NCBI GenBank assembly: GCA_016801885.1
Contig: JAFBJY010001471.1
Location: 62,001-126,000, forward strand
Direction: 5' to 3'
Source: Toxotes chatareus
Lineage: Eukaryota > Chordata > Actinopteri > Toxotidae
DNA length: 64,000 nucleotides
In this document: piece after piece, positions 1 through 13,060 of the stretch
Numbering within the stretch: position 1 is the stretch's first letter
How the letters are laid out: every line of letters begins with the position of its first letter
Translations under genes and position numbers: made by a program
Notes under the pieces: model-generated
What the model was told of the DNA's origin: nothing
The model's input: the letters and a program-made list of their open reading frames with translations, nothing else
The model's database searches: none

Positions 1-445
1 GTCTGTGAGTCTATTTCCATAATAGTGCAATGTATTTATTGGCATTGAGCAAACCGAGGTCTATGAGTGCTCTTTCATTTCTGCTGAATTTCTGCTTTTC
101 TGGATACAGACCCAACAAAAACAGTTTAGGGTCCAATGTGATTTGTTTTGAGATTATTTTTTCAATTGTCACTCTCACCTCTTCCCAAAACATTCATTTT
201 TTCTACATTGCCATAAACAATAGAATATGGTTCCTTTTACTTTCCATACATTCTGTGCAAATATCTGGTATGTTTTTGTTACATCTGTTTAGTTCCACTG
301 GTATAACATACATCTGCATTAACCATTTATAATGTATCAGTTTAAGATGTACATTTATTGATTTGGTTTGAACTCCTGCACAAGCCATTTCCCACTGTTC
401 CTCCGGAATTTCAGTCTCCAGGTCTTCAATCTCTTCTGTGAGTTT
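1..445 (-). pseudogene. LINE (L1/Tx1-type) ORF2 C-terminal fragment
   Basis: This is the 3' part of a LINE reverse-transcriptase ORF, running off the left edge of the window. Read on the minus strand, the frame is open from 445 down past a Met at 386-388. It carries the post-RT region typical of fish L1/Tx1 elements: a W-E pair, a KSINVHLKLIHYKWLMQMYV block, a P-V-E-L-N stretch and a D-I-C-T-x-C-M zinc-knuckle-like piece. After a frame change near 195-205 it continues as FWEEVRVTIEKI and LDPKLFLLGLYP, and ends at IALLWK. In this family the segment follows the RT domain and holds Cys/His residues. The frame change and the TGA at 446-448 make it a broken, 5'-truncated copy or one with consensus errors. 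The LINE assignment is fairly firm; the clade name is inferred. Confidence 0.7.
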
Positions 446-1349
446 TCAGGTGAGGAAAGTGTCAAAAATGATAAAACTCTGAAATGATGCCCTTTCTCAG
501 CAGGTCTAGTGAGGGCATTGTTTGATTTGATCTAATAACATTTCTAAGCTGAAGATATTTTTTTTAAAATGTGTTCTATTAAGATTAGATTTAATCCTCA
601 GCTCTTCCAAAGACATTCACCTGCTGTAATTTTAAACAAACAAGTCCCTTTTACCTGTGAAATAGAATTTTGTGGAAGTGTGAAATGCCACTTCACAAGA
701 GGTACTAGGTTTTATTTCTTTTTCATTAAATTTCCAAATGAAGCTTATTTTAACACAACAGAGTAATTCACAGTGGGACTGTGTGTGTCCTCTTTGCTTC
801 TTTTAATGATTTACTCATCAACACTCCCTGTTATCTGGGATTTCTGACCTTTGAGTTATTGTGGTGTTGTTTCTGGGTTTTGTATTTCAGTTGGATGGAG
901 TTTGTTTAAATCAGGAGGAGGTTTGAAACAGTCGTCTTCTGAAAATATCAGCTTGGAAACTTTAGACGAGTAAAGATGGCTGTCTGTTCATGACATTCAT
1001 GTGTGTGTGTGTGTGAGCAGAAACAGAAACTGTGATGAGTCAAAAGGCAGATCAGTGAAAATGTTAAAGTCCTGATGATGTAAAATTGTACTGATGGTAT
1101 GTGATCAATGACTAAATGAAAGAGATTTGCTTTAAAAAGTGTTTTAATATTATTGTACAGGCTTTATTGAAATTGACTGTCTTTTATTTTGAAAAGACTG
1201 TACAAGTTGTTAGGAATCTATTATTTTGTAATGAAAAGTAACTCAGTACTTTTATTGCAGTGCTGCACTGAAACTCCAGTGTTTCCATTTTCTGATTCTT
1301 TATACTTTTTACTTCACAACTTTTCAGAGGGAAATATTTCACTGTTTTA
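446..1349. other. Intergenic, no gene recognised
   Basis: AT-rich non-coding sequence. It contains a short TG run near 1001-1016 and a pyrimidine-tract-plus-CAG string near 880-890 that resembles a splice acceptor, but no supported exon follows. It is not part of the 14-kb duplication, whose first shared base is about 1350. Confidence 0.5.
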
Positions 1350-1580
1350 CAAGCTCAACTTCTTTTCACACCCTCAACTCAGCTTCAATGGTCTTGAATT
1401 TCACTATAAAGGGTTAAAGGGGTTACACTAAAAGGTTACCTAGAATGCGAATATAAATTAATGTTTTTGAGAATCTAAAAGGAGGAAATAAAGAATTTCC
1501 AGCAGTAAGACACTGTTTTAGTTTAAATGAATCACAAAAACAAAAACAAACAAAAAACAAAAACAGACTATGTAAATTTT

Positions 1581-2830
1581 GTTCCCAAAATACTGGTCTG
1601 ACTTCCATTTCACATTCATATGATTTTTTTTTTTAACTTTGTGTGCTCAGTCTAGACTGAGATGGAATTCAAGGTTTAAAAATTTGTTTTAAAATAGTCA
1701 AATTAACCAGGATACCAAAAGACATAAAATGAAAAATGCAGTGTTAGTATTAGTTATTTTAAGTTCACAATTTTACTAGACCTAAAAACTGTTTCAATCA
1801 ATTGTTGTAATTCTATCTAATATTCTCAAAAAAGTCCACCTTCACTGTGCGAATGACATTGGTCCCTGTTATGTAGCTCATGATGACACAAGTGCATCCT
1901 TGGAGCTATTATTCAAAACTCATGCATAAAAAAGGGAAATTAACATTTCTTTATATTCATATTCTTTGAAAAATTAAACTGATAACAGACTAACTTAATT
2001 TTTTGTTCCCAAAATACTGGTCTCAGCCACATTTCACAACGCAAGTTTTTTTTTATCTTTGTGAATAAGTCTAAACTGAGATGGAATTCAAGGAGTTTAA
2101 AGACATTTTAAAATAGTCAAATTAACCAGGATAACGACATAAAATGAAAAGACAGTGTTAAGATTAGTTATTTTAAGTTCATCCAATTTTTACTAGACCT
2201 AAAAAAATAGTTTCAATCAATTTATTTATGTAGTTGTATCCCCAAGGTTCTCAAAAGGTCCACACTTACTGTACCGAATGACATTGGTCCCCCTATATAG
2301 CTCCTTGATGACTGGGTGCATCATGGAATAACATTAAACTCATGCATGAAAAGGAAATTCTTGTTTCTTTTATATTCATATTCTTTTGAAGAAAACTAAA
2401 CTGATAACAGACTATGCTTAATTTTGTTCCCAAAATACTGAGTGCGATACATTTCTGGCATGGATTTTTTTTTTATCTTTGTGGCTCGTCTAAGCAGGAT
2501 GATTCAAGAGTTTAAAAGACATTTTAAAATAGTCAAATTAACCCAGGATACAACGACATAAAAATGAAAAGACAGTGTTAAGATTAGTTATTTTAAGTTC
2601 ATCAATTTATGAACCTAAAAAAATAGTTTCAATGAATTTATTTTATGTAATTGTATCCCCAGAGTTCTCAAAGGTCCACACACTTGCACTGGCACCGAAT
2701 TGACATTGGTCCCCTGTTATGACTCATATGACTTTAAATTATCATGGAGAAACATTCAAACTCATGCATGAAAAGAAATGAATATTTCTTATATATTCAC
2801 ATTCTTTGAAAACTAAATGACAATTTTTTA
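1581..2830. repeat. Tandem repeat, about 422-bp unit, 3 copies
   Basis: Three successive units begin with GTTCCCAAAATACT at 1581, 2005 and 2426. Each then carries in order a T-rich run, AAATAGTCAAATTAACC, GACATAAAA, AGATTAGTTATTTTAAGTTC or a close form, TGACATTGGTCCC and CTCATGCAT. Units differ by many substitutions and short indels, so this array is far older than the 14-kb duplication that contains it. Confidence 0.85.
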
Positions 2831-3030
2831 TGTAGCTTTATTTTATATAATAAAATATATCATGATGGGATTTATGGATAAATCACTAAACCTTCTAAGA
2901 ACACAAATCTCTACTTCTTATATGTTCTTTACTAATCGCTCTCCATTTTTGTCATGGATAAAAGCATTTTATAAATACTTGACCTATTAATACGACTCTA
3001 CTTTATTGCTAGTTCTAATAATTTACAACC

Positions 3031-4755
3031 GACCTGTCCTGAGATGCTGCTGGCTCTGGAAAGGTTACCTGGCTAATATGACTTTGGCACTGTCTAAAGT
3101 TAAAATTAGAATTAGTCACGGTCATGTTTTTAATCACCTCTCTGGTCCGTTTCTGCTGAGTTTCAGCGAAATGTACATATTGTGTCTTCTCAAATATGAT
3201 GTCATACTACCATTGATACTTTTCATGACCATGCATGTAGGGGCATCGTAATGTGTCATGGACCATCATTTTCATTGAATCAGGATTTGGCTACAGCAGT
3301 TGCAGAAAGTTCAGGGCACAAACCTGGGCTATCCTGTCCAATGCCTTTTTCCTGAATACTTGACATGTACTACTACTTTATTGCTGGTTCAATTAGAGGT
3401 ATTATTTTTTCTGAAAGATTTTTTAAAGAAAGTTACAAAGAAAAAGAGTCCTCTCTACACTGAAGTAGTGACGCTTGACAGACCCAACAATAGCCCATGA
3501 ATCCTAACTCTGAGGTAACTCAGTGTGTCTTTGAAATGAGAGACTTAGGTGGGTGAGGGTGTAAATCAGATCAGGCAATCTATGACAACCTGTGTCTGTC
3601 TACCATCTGCAAGTGGGGATGGTTTCAAGTAAATGACGATGGTTGTTAGGCCACAATGGGCTTCGAAACTTGCTAAACAAGCCTATTCCACACCAATAAA
3701 CTGGGTGCCGGCATGTTGACATAAATGTGAGATATTGCTGCATTGTAGCTTCAGTGTCTCACTTTTACCTGTCTTTAGTCTCATGAAGTGAGTTGTATGT
3801 TTGTGTCTCAAAAACCAGGACAATAGGCGTATTTAAATCTTTCATTTGATTTGGGAAGTCCTTTGGATTACAGCCACAGCCTGTCTCTGTGACATTCTTA
3901 CTGCTTCCAACCTTACAGGTGATTGGTATAGGCTCTGAATGCCTGCCATTTGTTGAAAAATATCAATCCATTTTGATAATGCTGCACCAACAAGAGAATT
4001 TTTGTATCAACATTAATAATGATCAGATGTCGTGCTGGGTGTTTTGCATGAAGAATAACACCATCCTATACTCAAAATCATGAACAAAGTAAAGAATTTA
4101 CATCTGACCTGTCCTAGAGGATGCTGCTGGCTCTGGAAAGGTTACTAAGCTAATGTAACTTGGCACTGTCTAAAGTTAAATTAGAATTAGTCCTGCAGTC
4201 ATGTTTTAATCACCTCTATGTACATTTCTGCTGAGTTTCAGCAAGTATGATGGCTCTGATGTCATACTACGGTGATACTTTTCATGACCATGCATTAGCA
4301 AGGGGCATCTGTGTCATGTCTTCGGTTCGATCATTTTCATTTGGATGGTTGGCTTCACAGCAGTTGCAGAAAGGTTTAGTTGCACAAGCCTGGAAGCTTA
4401 TCCTATTCAATGCCTTTTTCCTGAATACTTGACATATTACTACTACTTTATTGCTGGTTCAATTAAATTTATTTTTCTGAGATTTTTTAAAAAGAAAAGA
4501 GATTACAAAGAAAAAGTCCTCTACACTGAAGTAGTGACATGACCAGACCCCATGTGCTACAGATCCCAACTCTGAGGTAACTCAAAGTGTTGTCTTTGAA
4601 GTAGAGAGACTTGGAGTGGGTGAGGGGTGTAAATCAGATCAGGCAATCTATAGCAACTTCAGTCTGTCCTGTCTGTCTGAGGCGGGGATGGTTTCCAGTA
4701 AGCTGGCAGTGATGGTTAGGCCTGATGGGCTTCAAGCTTGCTAAACAAGTTGCAA
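3031..4755. repeat. Direct repeat, two units 1075 bp apart
   Basis: The segment beginning GACCTGTCCT at 3031 recurs from 4106. Both carry GATGCTGCTGGCTCTGGAAA, a GCACTGTCTAAAGTTAAA stretch, CCTTTTTCCTGAATACTTGA, GTAAATCAGATCAGGCAATC and a GGGCTTC..GCTTGCTAAACAAG-like end. The units span about 3031-3695 and 4106-4755. The interval 3695-4105 is not clearly doubled, but near 4048 it contains a CATGAAGAATAACAC string shared with the next array. Confidence 0.75.
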
Positions 4756-4779
4756 GATGTTCCGTGAGGAATCTGTAAC

Positions 4780-5860
4780 ACACTTGAGACTGATAATAGA
4801 CATATCAATTTTTGATAGATTCAGTGGTATGGTGTTTGCATGAAGAATAACACAATCCTATAAACATTAATTTTCATTTGGATAATTTGAGCTTATCTAT
4901 TCAAAGCCAAGTGTAGCCTTTGTAATTCTGCCTGAAATGATGAATACTCTTTAAAAATACTATAGTAGAATATGGAATCACTATCACTGCAAAAGCAAAA
5001 TAACCAAAATTCACAATTCATACATTTCTGTGACAGTGACCCATCTTTTCCTGTCCTAATGCTTATACATATGTGCAAGGAATGTGAGTGTCGTTCCACA
5101 CCATTTAACTGGGGACCTGTCATTTTGTTCTTTACAATACAAGTGGGGACTAACTTTTTGTTCAGTTCATAAAATGTTTGACACACTGAAGACTAATTAA
5201 TGAACATGTCCCATTTGTCAGATTCAATTGGTATGGTATTTGCATGAAGAATAACACAATTCCTATATAAAAAAACATTCACTTTTCATTTTTGGATAAT
5301 TTAGGCTTATCTATTCAATGATGTACTTGTAATTCGACTTGCAAACAGTGGAATACTATCTAAAAGCCACTATAGTCTCTGCATAGACATAACAGGAGTC
5401 ACTATCACTGCAAAAAGCGAAACCAACCAAAATTCACAATTCACACATTTCTGTGACAGTGACCACATCTTTCCTGTCCTAATGTATACAGCAGCCATGC
5501 AGGAATGTGAAATTAATAGTTCACACCATTTAACTGGGGACTATCATTTTGTTCTTTAGTACAAGTGGGATATAACTTTTTGTTCAGTTCCATAAAATGT
5601 TTTGACACACCTAAGACTGATAATGAACATGTCCATTTTGACAGATTCGGTGGTATAGATTACATGAAGAATAACCCACAATTCCTATATAAAAACATTC
5701 CTTTTCAATTGGATGGTGGAGGCTTATCCCCTATTCAAAGCCAAGTGTCTTGTAATTCGACTTACCAACAGTGGAATGCTCTCTAAAGCCACTATAGTCT
5801 CTGCATAGATTGCCAACAGGGTGCTATCACTGCAAAGCAAAACCAACCAAAAATTATCAG
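4780..5860. repeat. Tandem repeat, about 410-bp unit, about 2.6 copies
   Basis: The marker CATGAAGAATAAC recurs at about 4840, 5243 and 5663. Each copy continues with a CTTTTCATTTGGAT-like stretch, ACAGTGG.ATAC.. strings, CACTATCACTGCAAA, TTCACAATTCA, TTTCTGTGACAGTGACC, CCTGTCCTAATG and CACCATTTAACTGGGGAC. The third copy is partial and ends near 5860 after ACCAACCAAAA. The short open frames here simply follow the repeat and do not look like genes. Confidence 0.8.
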
Positions 5861-8800
5861 GGTTTAGTCTGGCAAGATCACCTGGATAGTCTCAGTTTCA
5901 GAGACATTTCAGGCTGTCTGTGGAGTTTGACTGATCTTAGTGTCTGATTTGCATGGCAGTGGGGCTTTCCCAAAGCACTGATCCTGTGTGAATCGTGCTT
6001 ACTTTATACTGACACTGAATAGGCCTTCATGTCAAAATGACATGGCTGTTAGAAATGGCAGGTAGCAGTTCATCTAACCCTCATTGCCGACATCATTCCT
6101 ATGACCAGTTGGACTCTACTATATTCACGAATAACTCACTGAATCCTGGGTAGCCCTTATACATACTGTGTCAAGCTTGAAAATGGTTAAAGCCTTTATA
6201 TTTTATTACTGTAATTTGAAGATGATTTATTTCAATGAAATATTATGAAATATATTAGATATATTGGAGATAAATTTAGCTTTATTTCTTGTTTTTTTAT
6301 ACGCAAGTGGAGTTGATATGCATCCATCCTATTCAGAGGGAACTTGTGTGTCATTACATGAGGACTAGAAAATTAATTTATGTTGTTTTACGAACTTTGT
6401 TCCAGTAATCCACAGTACTGGTATATTTGCAAATCAAACTTGATCTTTTGAAAGTCAGTGTCTATTTAAAATGCTTACATTTGAAAGAAACAAAAAGTCT
6501 TTGCAGTAAGCCAACACTCATTAAGTAGATGAATAGATACAGTCACACTGCTTAGTCTATGAGATCCACTCTTTGATAGGTAGACATACATAGATCCCCT
6601 CAGCTTTTCTTTAAAAAAATAAAATACACATTGAAGTAATATTATTGGTAAAGACCTTAAAACTAAGTGTAGCATTTTGGTTTGTATTTGCAAAATGACC
6701 AGAAACACCCAATCACCATTTAATGGTGTTCAGCGACAGATCCCTATTCTAGTGCATGTATGTGTGTGTGTGTGTGTGTGTTTGTTTGTCCTTTTGATGC
6801 CTTTGATGTTTAACTTCTGCTCATGTTGATGGCGTGGCATGAATTGATGTCAATTTGACCTTTCTGAAAATTGTTGGTACATGTGCTGAGTTTGACATTG
6901 AGAAACTTGATTTCATAAGCCCTGGTGGTACAACCTTTTTAGCATATGAGGTAACTCCCTAATAATAAGCAATATCTATCTATGTATATGTATATTTATA
7001 TGTGTGTGTGTGTGTGTGTGGAGTGTGTGTGTGTGTTTTGTCCTTTGATGCGCTGATGTGTCAACATTCTACAATCTGATGTCTGAGCTGCAGTAAGTGG
7101 ACACTGACCAGAGACAAGTTCAGAAGTCAAGCGGGAGCAGAAACAGTTGGACTGGACAGGACAGGACTTGCTGATTTAAGAAAAGAAGCACTCAGATGTT
7201 TCTGCTAATTATTGACAAGAGGAGGAGCTACTGCTGTTACAAGGACGAAGAGCTACAGGAAAGTCCAGATCCTCAAGGTTTTCAGTAAGTCAGTATATGT
7301 TAGTTATTCATGTCAGTGTCTGGTTTAGAAGTTAATGTTTTACAAATGTTTTGTCCAAATGATATATTTGTGAGTGCTGATCATGACTGTGAGATATTCA
7401 TGGTTGCTCAACTTCTTAACTTTGTTTGGTGTGATGCTCTGTAGTTTGTGTTAGGAAAGGATTTGCGAGTCTGTACTATACCTTAAGATCCTTTCTAAAG
7501 AATTCTAATGGAAATGATGGAGCATAAATCTGATCCCTGTCCTGTGAAAGTTGACTTGAGTTGAAAACAAACATGAGGCACAACAGTCTGGAGTAGATCA
7601 AGTTTCTATCTTCCGATATTTTAGTCAAGTATATCACTTTGTGTTTCTACACCCTATGTTTCCTTGAAAGCTGTGGTGGAGAGATGAAATACAGAGAATT
7701 CTGCACTAAAAGACAAACATTTGAAGATTCCATGATTTGTTTAACAATGCTGATAAATTTTGAATTACTATTTGCACAGAAATAGGACAGGGGATTTTGT
7801 GGCCTATCATTTCCACAGAAATAGTTTAAAGAAGGGATCTCCCCTGGCCAGTATGGACAGCCAGGAAAGAATTAGATCAAACACCAGTGCTTTGAATGAA
7901 ATGGGAATGAGTATATCTTTAAGTGTTTGGGTTTTTATTTATTATGGACAGTAGAGAGATGACAGAAATCGGGTGGAGCAGAGGCATCAATGTTTCCAGT
8001 GGAAACTGAATTAGGATATTGTGGTAGATGTTAAGAAGCTTAAGGTTTGTTACAGGGTGCCTGAAAGTAGCATATTATGGGCTTTTCACACATTAGCACA
8101 TAAGCTGTGATGGCATGCATTTCCATTACAGCCTCACAGGAGTTAGAGGGTAGCTGCTTAGAATTGCACTATGTTGAATTCCTGCTTTGGTAGCAGAAGC
8201 TGACCATTGCCAACCTATGACATTCTCCTCCCTTTAGCTGTGTCTGCAGTCAGCTACCTCCTGTGTGTCTATGCTGTAGACTAGAGAAAGCTCTGTTCTT
8301 AATTCTCTCTGTTTTCCAAGCTCTCATTTTACAGCTTCTACCCCACAGACCTCTGTGATCTAGGTTTACTTTCACTCCTCTGTTCAGTTTGGACTTCAGA
8401 TATCAGCCTTATTTCACTGTTTACTGATCATTTTCAGCCACATCACAGCTGTTATGTTACTACAATACAAAAGCAAACTTTTGCTTTCATTTTCTTTTAA
8501 ACCTGAAAGTTGTAGAAAATGAAATGTGTTTCTCAGTGAGTTAGCATCCTTTATTAGTGGTTCAGATGAATAAAATCAGTTTGCTGTGCAGTAAAGTGGA
8601 AGAAACGCAGCGTTCAGCTCAGCTTTAGTGATAGTGGCTGTTCACAGCATGGCAATGTGGTACACCTCCACAATGGAAAACACTATTTGTTAGAATGAGG
8701 GGTATATTAATTTTTAGATGTCATATTTCCAGTCCTCACCTTTGATTTAGTATAAGGAGGTATATTTGTTTGGAAAGCTTGCACTGTGGTTTTGGAGTAC

Positions 8801-9942
8801 ACTTTCGCGCATCTTGTGGCCGCAGTCAAATTCCTGCATCCCAAACAATATGTTCCTTTTGAAACCAGAATGAAAGTGTTTGTGTTCATGGAGATATATA
8901 CACCTCTGATTCTTGGGAATTTGGATAAACTGGTTTTAATTCTGAAAAATACTGAAAGATTACTTGATATTCACTTTATACATTTTAAACTGTACATATG
9001 CTCTTCTAAAGATCAGCATCATACATCATCTACTTTAAGCAAATTAGGAAAGTTATGTTTTTTGCATTTTGTAGCCTGAAGTGATGGGTGCTTTAATATC
9101 AACAGCAATGAAGAAAAATTGTAAGCATTCATTTGAAATGAAATTAAAACTGCCTCTGTGGTGTTGACACTAATAATCAGCCCGGTGGTGACATTGGCCT
9201 CATAACAACATACAATTCAAAATTTATACCCTCAAGTCAATGCCTTTTGTTTAAAGTACTTTCTTTAACTTCTTACTCCAAAAAAAAAAAAAAAAATTAG
9301 CAAAGATACATTTAGGCAATATCATTTTAACCCTCTCCATAACATCAAATATCAAATCATCATAATAAAATTAAAGTCATTACCACTATAAACTGTATAT
9401 TGGACATGAGCAGATAAATGAATAACTTCGTCTACACAGTCTCTTTCCATAAGCACAAATATCTCAAAATACAGAAATCATTCTGTGTAAATACCTAAAA
9501 CACATCTGGCTGTATGTAATAGTTGAAATGCCAGACTCTGTAAGTATTCCCTGACTGTATTACATCACTCTTTAACTTTGTCAAAGAAGTATAGTGTATA
9601 TGTTCTCTATAAAGTCCATAACTTCAGCAGACAGACATATATCTCCTTGTCCTGCTTGCACAACCTGGTGATGACAGTCCCTAAGTTTGACAGAATGGTC
9701 CAAATGGTATAGAAGCACATACTGTATCCTTTGCACCTCCTTTTGGATGGAATTGTGTTTGGAGGCCCATGAGGTGGAAAATTCCCTTCACATCTTGATG
9801 ATGGCGTTCACAGTGAGAGGCCTTTGCTAACCACCAGTGCAGGTCCTTAAATGACCACAAGTAATCTCCACATGAACTACATCAGCAGATAGATCTGTCA
9901 CAGTCCGTCAGGACCACTCTTGGTCAGTGGCTTTGTTGGCTC
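5861..9942. other. Non-coding part of copy A with TG microsatellites
   Basis: No gene is recognised in this 4-kb stretch. It holds TG runs at 6759-6781 and 6979-7037, an A run near 9281-9296 and mostly AT-rich unique-looking DNA. A segment from about 7110 to 7285 is less AT-rich and ends in TTTTCA followed by GTAAGTCAG, which would make a good splice donor. It could be a 5' untranslated first exon, but I see no partner exon or coding sequence, so this is a weak suggestion. Open frames at 7760-7954 and 8786-9079 have no recognisable domain. Confidence 0.5.
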
Positions 9943-10122
9943 TTGCTCACTTTCCTCCATTCCATTTCTCTTTGCTCACTTTCCTCCCATTCCATTTTCT
10001 CTTGCTCACTTTCCTCCATTCCATTTCTCTTTGCTCCACTTTTCTCCCATTCCATTTCTCTTTGCTCACTTTTCTCCATTCCATTTTCTCTTTGCTCTCT
10101 TCCTCCTGTTCCATTTCCTCCA
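9943..10122. repeat. Pyrimidine-rich minisatellite, about 27-28-bp unit
   Basis: About six and a half copies of a unit like TTGCTCACTTTCCTCCATTC plus CATTTCTC, with one-base length changes between units (CTCCATT versus CTCCCATT, TTTCTC versus TTTTCTC). The composition makes several frames stop-free on both strands, which explains the open frames of 60-149 codons here, such as the one rich in EKMEWRKVSK on the minus strand. I regard those as by-products, not genes. Confidence 0.85.
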
Positions 10123-12829
10123 TCAACATTGTAAAGGACCTTTCCTCTTTTGCATTGATATAGGACCATCATCCTCAGCCTGTGCTCTGGGTGTGTTGGC
10201 AGTCCAACTGGAATATGGTTGGGCGCAAACACTCCCACCGTCTGTGGCTCACTGCAAGAAACAGGACAGTGACCTGCAATGGATCTCAGAGTGGATTTTG
10301 GTGTCGGTATGACCTGATGGAGTTTTCTTATTTGCAGGTACAGATTTGAAGAGTGGTAGAAAGGCGCATCCATATGGCTGCATGTCAGCTTCCAGTAATG
10401 ATATAGAGCTTAGTGCTGGGAGAACTGCCAACAATCTTATGAAATATTGCCATTCACAATGTCATTCCCCTACAGTATAAGGCTGTCTGCAGTCCTTTCA
10501 CAGTACCTCCTATATGCCATCTGGTACCACCTTCCATGGGGTGGGGAAAGTTCAGTTGTTCTCTTGAGAGCCTAGAGTTGGAGCGACACTGCAGAGGAGA
10601 GAAAGAAGTTATTCTTGTTTTTTGTATTGCTTGCTGGGACCATCTGACCAAAAGTGAAACGTATCAACTTTGGAAACAACAGATGCATCTTGTTGCTTGG
10701 ATTCTGATACAATGCAAGAAAACCTGTCTTCTGTTCTTTTGTATATTTGTACCAGTGTTTTGGAGTTGAGCTGTGGGAGGTTCTGACCAAAGTAGCATGA
10801 CTGCACCCTCAGAACCTCTTGCATCTCCACCCCTCAGAAAAGTCCACATGCACAGTTACTGTGCTATCATTACACTCCTCGATCATGCTCCTATACTCTC
10901 TGGTCTGGTTCTGAACTAAGCACGTGTGTTGTTGTTTCTATCTTTAGTTTGTCTTCATACATATTGTTTTAGAAGCTCCCAGCATGCCACTGTGTATCCA
11001 CAGGTCTTGTGTTTAGAGTGCATGGTTCACCTCTGTGATAGAACATGGATCAGGAGGAAACCTCCAGACCACACAAGGACTGAGCGACAGTGAGCTTCTC
11101 ATTCAGTGGAGTCAAGTTAATTCATTATTTCTAAACAGCAGAAATTCACCTGCCCTTTGATTTACCGCTTAGGTTAAATAGATTTGCATCAGGAAACTAA
11201 TGGATGGCATCATTATCTCTGAGAGAACACAATGTGGTGGGATAGAACTGGACTGAGTAAACTGATTAAATATTCATTTCATCATTTGTTTACAACATTA
11301 CATCAGAATTAAACATAAAACAAATGTTAAGTGTATTTGATTATACTGAAGGTAAAAGGAAAAGCAAGGGCGACAGGATGAGAGAATCAGGTTCATATGT
11401 CCTCCCACAGCAGAAATGGAGTTTGATGATCAGCAGTGGGACACACACTGTTTATTGTCTTGCCTAGTAGAATTTATGTGAAGTGTCAGGCTCTGTGTTC
11501 ACAGAGCGCATGAGGTGGAGGAGAATTCAGCTTCTCCATTTAGTAACGCGAGCTTCCTCCACCTGCACACATCAACATTATCATTAACAGGAGTAATAGC
11601 ACTGCAGCAGACTGACAACATGGTGTGGAGAGAAGAAGTGGTGTTAATACACTGCAGGCTGAGGAATGTGGCTGATGAGGTGATTGCAGACAGGTGAGCA
11701 GGAGCTCTGGAGGAAACCTAAAGTGAAGTCCAGCCACCAGGCCTACACACACACGAATGAGAACACAGACAAACGAGGACAAACAAGAAACACTGAGGTT
11801 CTCCCAGAAACCACGAGGAAGGAGGGAGGACTGGCGTCTAACGACTTTGTACCACGCTCTCCACTAAAAGATGGTGAAGAGAGAAGTTTCTGTGCTGTAT
11901 TTTTTCATCCTATTGTTAAGTAACCGAAACAAATAAATTTCAATGGAGTAATTAACCGGAAATGGTAATCAGGGCCCATTTTCACTCTATACTGTTGATT
12001 AACAAGGCGTTGATTTTATCTATTTAAAAAGTAAATCTACAACAGTAGAAGTCTGCAAACACTGAAGAAATTCAGATACTTCATGTAGCCACTATGTCAC
12101 TCACCTTAGGCAGTGTTTCATCTGCTGCTTCCTCTTCACATCCCACTGGCTGAAGCTCACAGCTGTTTAATGTCAGTGTAAGCAGAATCACTTCATTTAA
12201 CAAGTGGAGAGTTTGTCAGGCAGCTACACTGAACCACACATAAAGTCTAATTTACTGAGTCCTGTTCGCGGCCAGAAATCGATTTCCTTCATGACCCAAG
12301 AAATATGTGTGATGTGTTTCTTTGGTGAATTACCATAAATAACTGCCACTGTATCAGCTTTATTTAGAGCAGAACAGAGAGAGAAGGTGTGTGAGAGAAC
12401 AGCTCACTTACTTTGGAAAGTGTCACTAAAATCTATCATTTCTTATCTAAATGAATGAATAGCACTGTGCTTCTTTTTTTTCTGTTAAGGTTTTATGTCA
12501 TTGTTGCTTGGCTGTTGATTTAAAGTGCAGGTGTTTCACCTGCTTAGAAATAAATTAAATTCCTTTGATTCAATGCTGTGCAACAACATAACATTGAATC
12601 AAAAGGTAATTTGATTTAATTTAATTTCTTTTAACACTACTCACAAACAGAAAAAAGTGATTTAATATTAAAGTTAAACAGATCTCAATAATAATGTGAT
12701 TAGATTCATTATCAATATAAAACACAAAACACTCAGGACACATCTAAATCATCAGTGGTGAAGCCAGTTGGTTTGAAAAGTCCATAATTAGATAATGGAA
12801 TCACTAGTATTGCAGCCAAGGCTTTCAGG
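10123..12829. other. Non-coding part of copy A, no gene recognised
   Basis: This part has scattered open frames of 60-80 codons, none with a domain I recognise and several overlapping on opposite strands. The stretch 10250-10850 is less AT-rich and could be a decayed coding or transposon segment. I tried both strands and could not match it. 11500-11930 is also more GC-rich and has no clear exon structure. Confidence 0.4.
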
Positions 12830-13060
12830 TGATTGTAGAGTATAAATACACCTGCATCTGGAGGCTCCAGCTTTTGGTGAGTGAGCAGAGAAACTCTCCA
12901 CCATGAAAGACAGAACGCAGCCACTGAGTGTCTCTGAGAAAATGGGATTGAAAAGCAGAAATCAGTGGCTGGATACAGAAGAATTTCAAGTCCAATGAAC
13001 TTCCTTGAAGAACAGTTAAACCAATCACTACTATAGAATGGAGGAGTTTGACATAGTGAA
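12830..13060 (+). mobile_element. Tc1/mariner-like remnant (transposase N-terminal region)
   Basis: Starting with TATAAATACACCTGCATCTG, this resembles the conserved start of a decayed Tc1-like repeat common in fish genomes. It has CTCCACCATGAAAGACAGAA, then GGGATTGAAAAGCAG..CAGTGGCTGGATACAGAAGAA, and an HTH-like coding remnant that reads approximately as Y-R-x-I-S-x-x-x-x-L-P-x-R-T-V-K across a frameshift. No catalytic DDE region follows. The 135-codon minus-strand open frame over 12733-13140 is antisense to this remnant and is not supported as a gene. The family call rests on memory of similar fish repeats. Confidence 0.4.

Noticed and set aside
4893..5186. Overlapping open frames on both strands within the 410-bp array
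   Set aside because: They recur only as the tandem unit recurs, lack domains and are not preserved between units.
9943..10122. CRISPR-like regular array (also 44931-45545)
   Set aside because: Units are contiguous without unique spacers and the context is vertebrate; these are minisatellites.
9924..10373. 149-codon minus-strand open frame rich in E, K, M and W
   Set aside because: Driven by the 27-28-bp pyrimidine minisatellite, which also opens several other frames; no domain in the rest.
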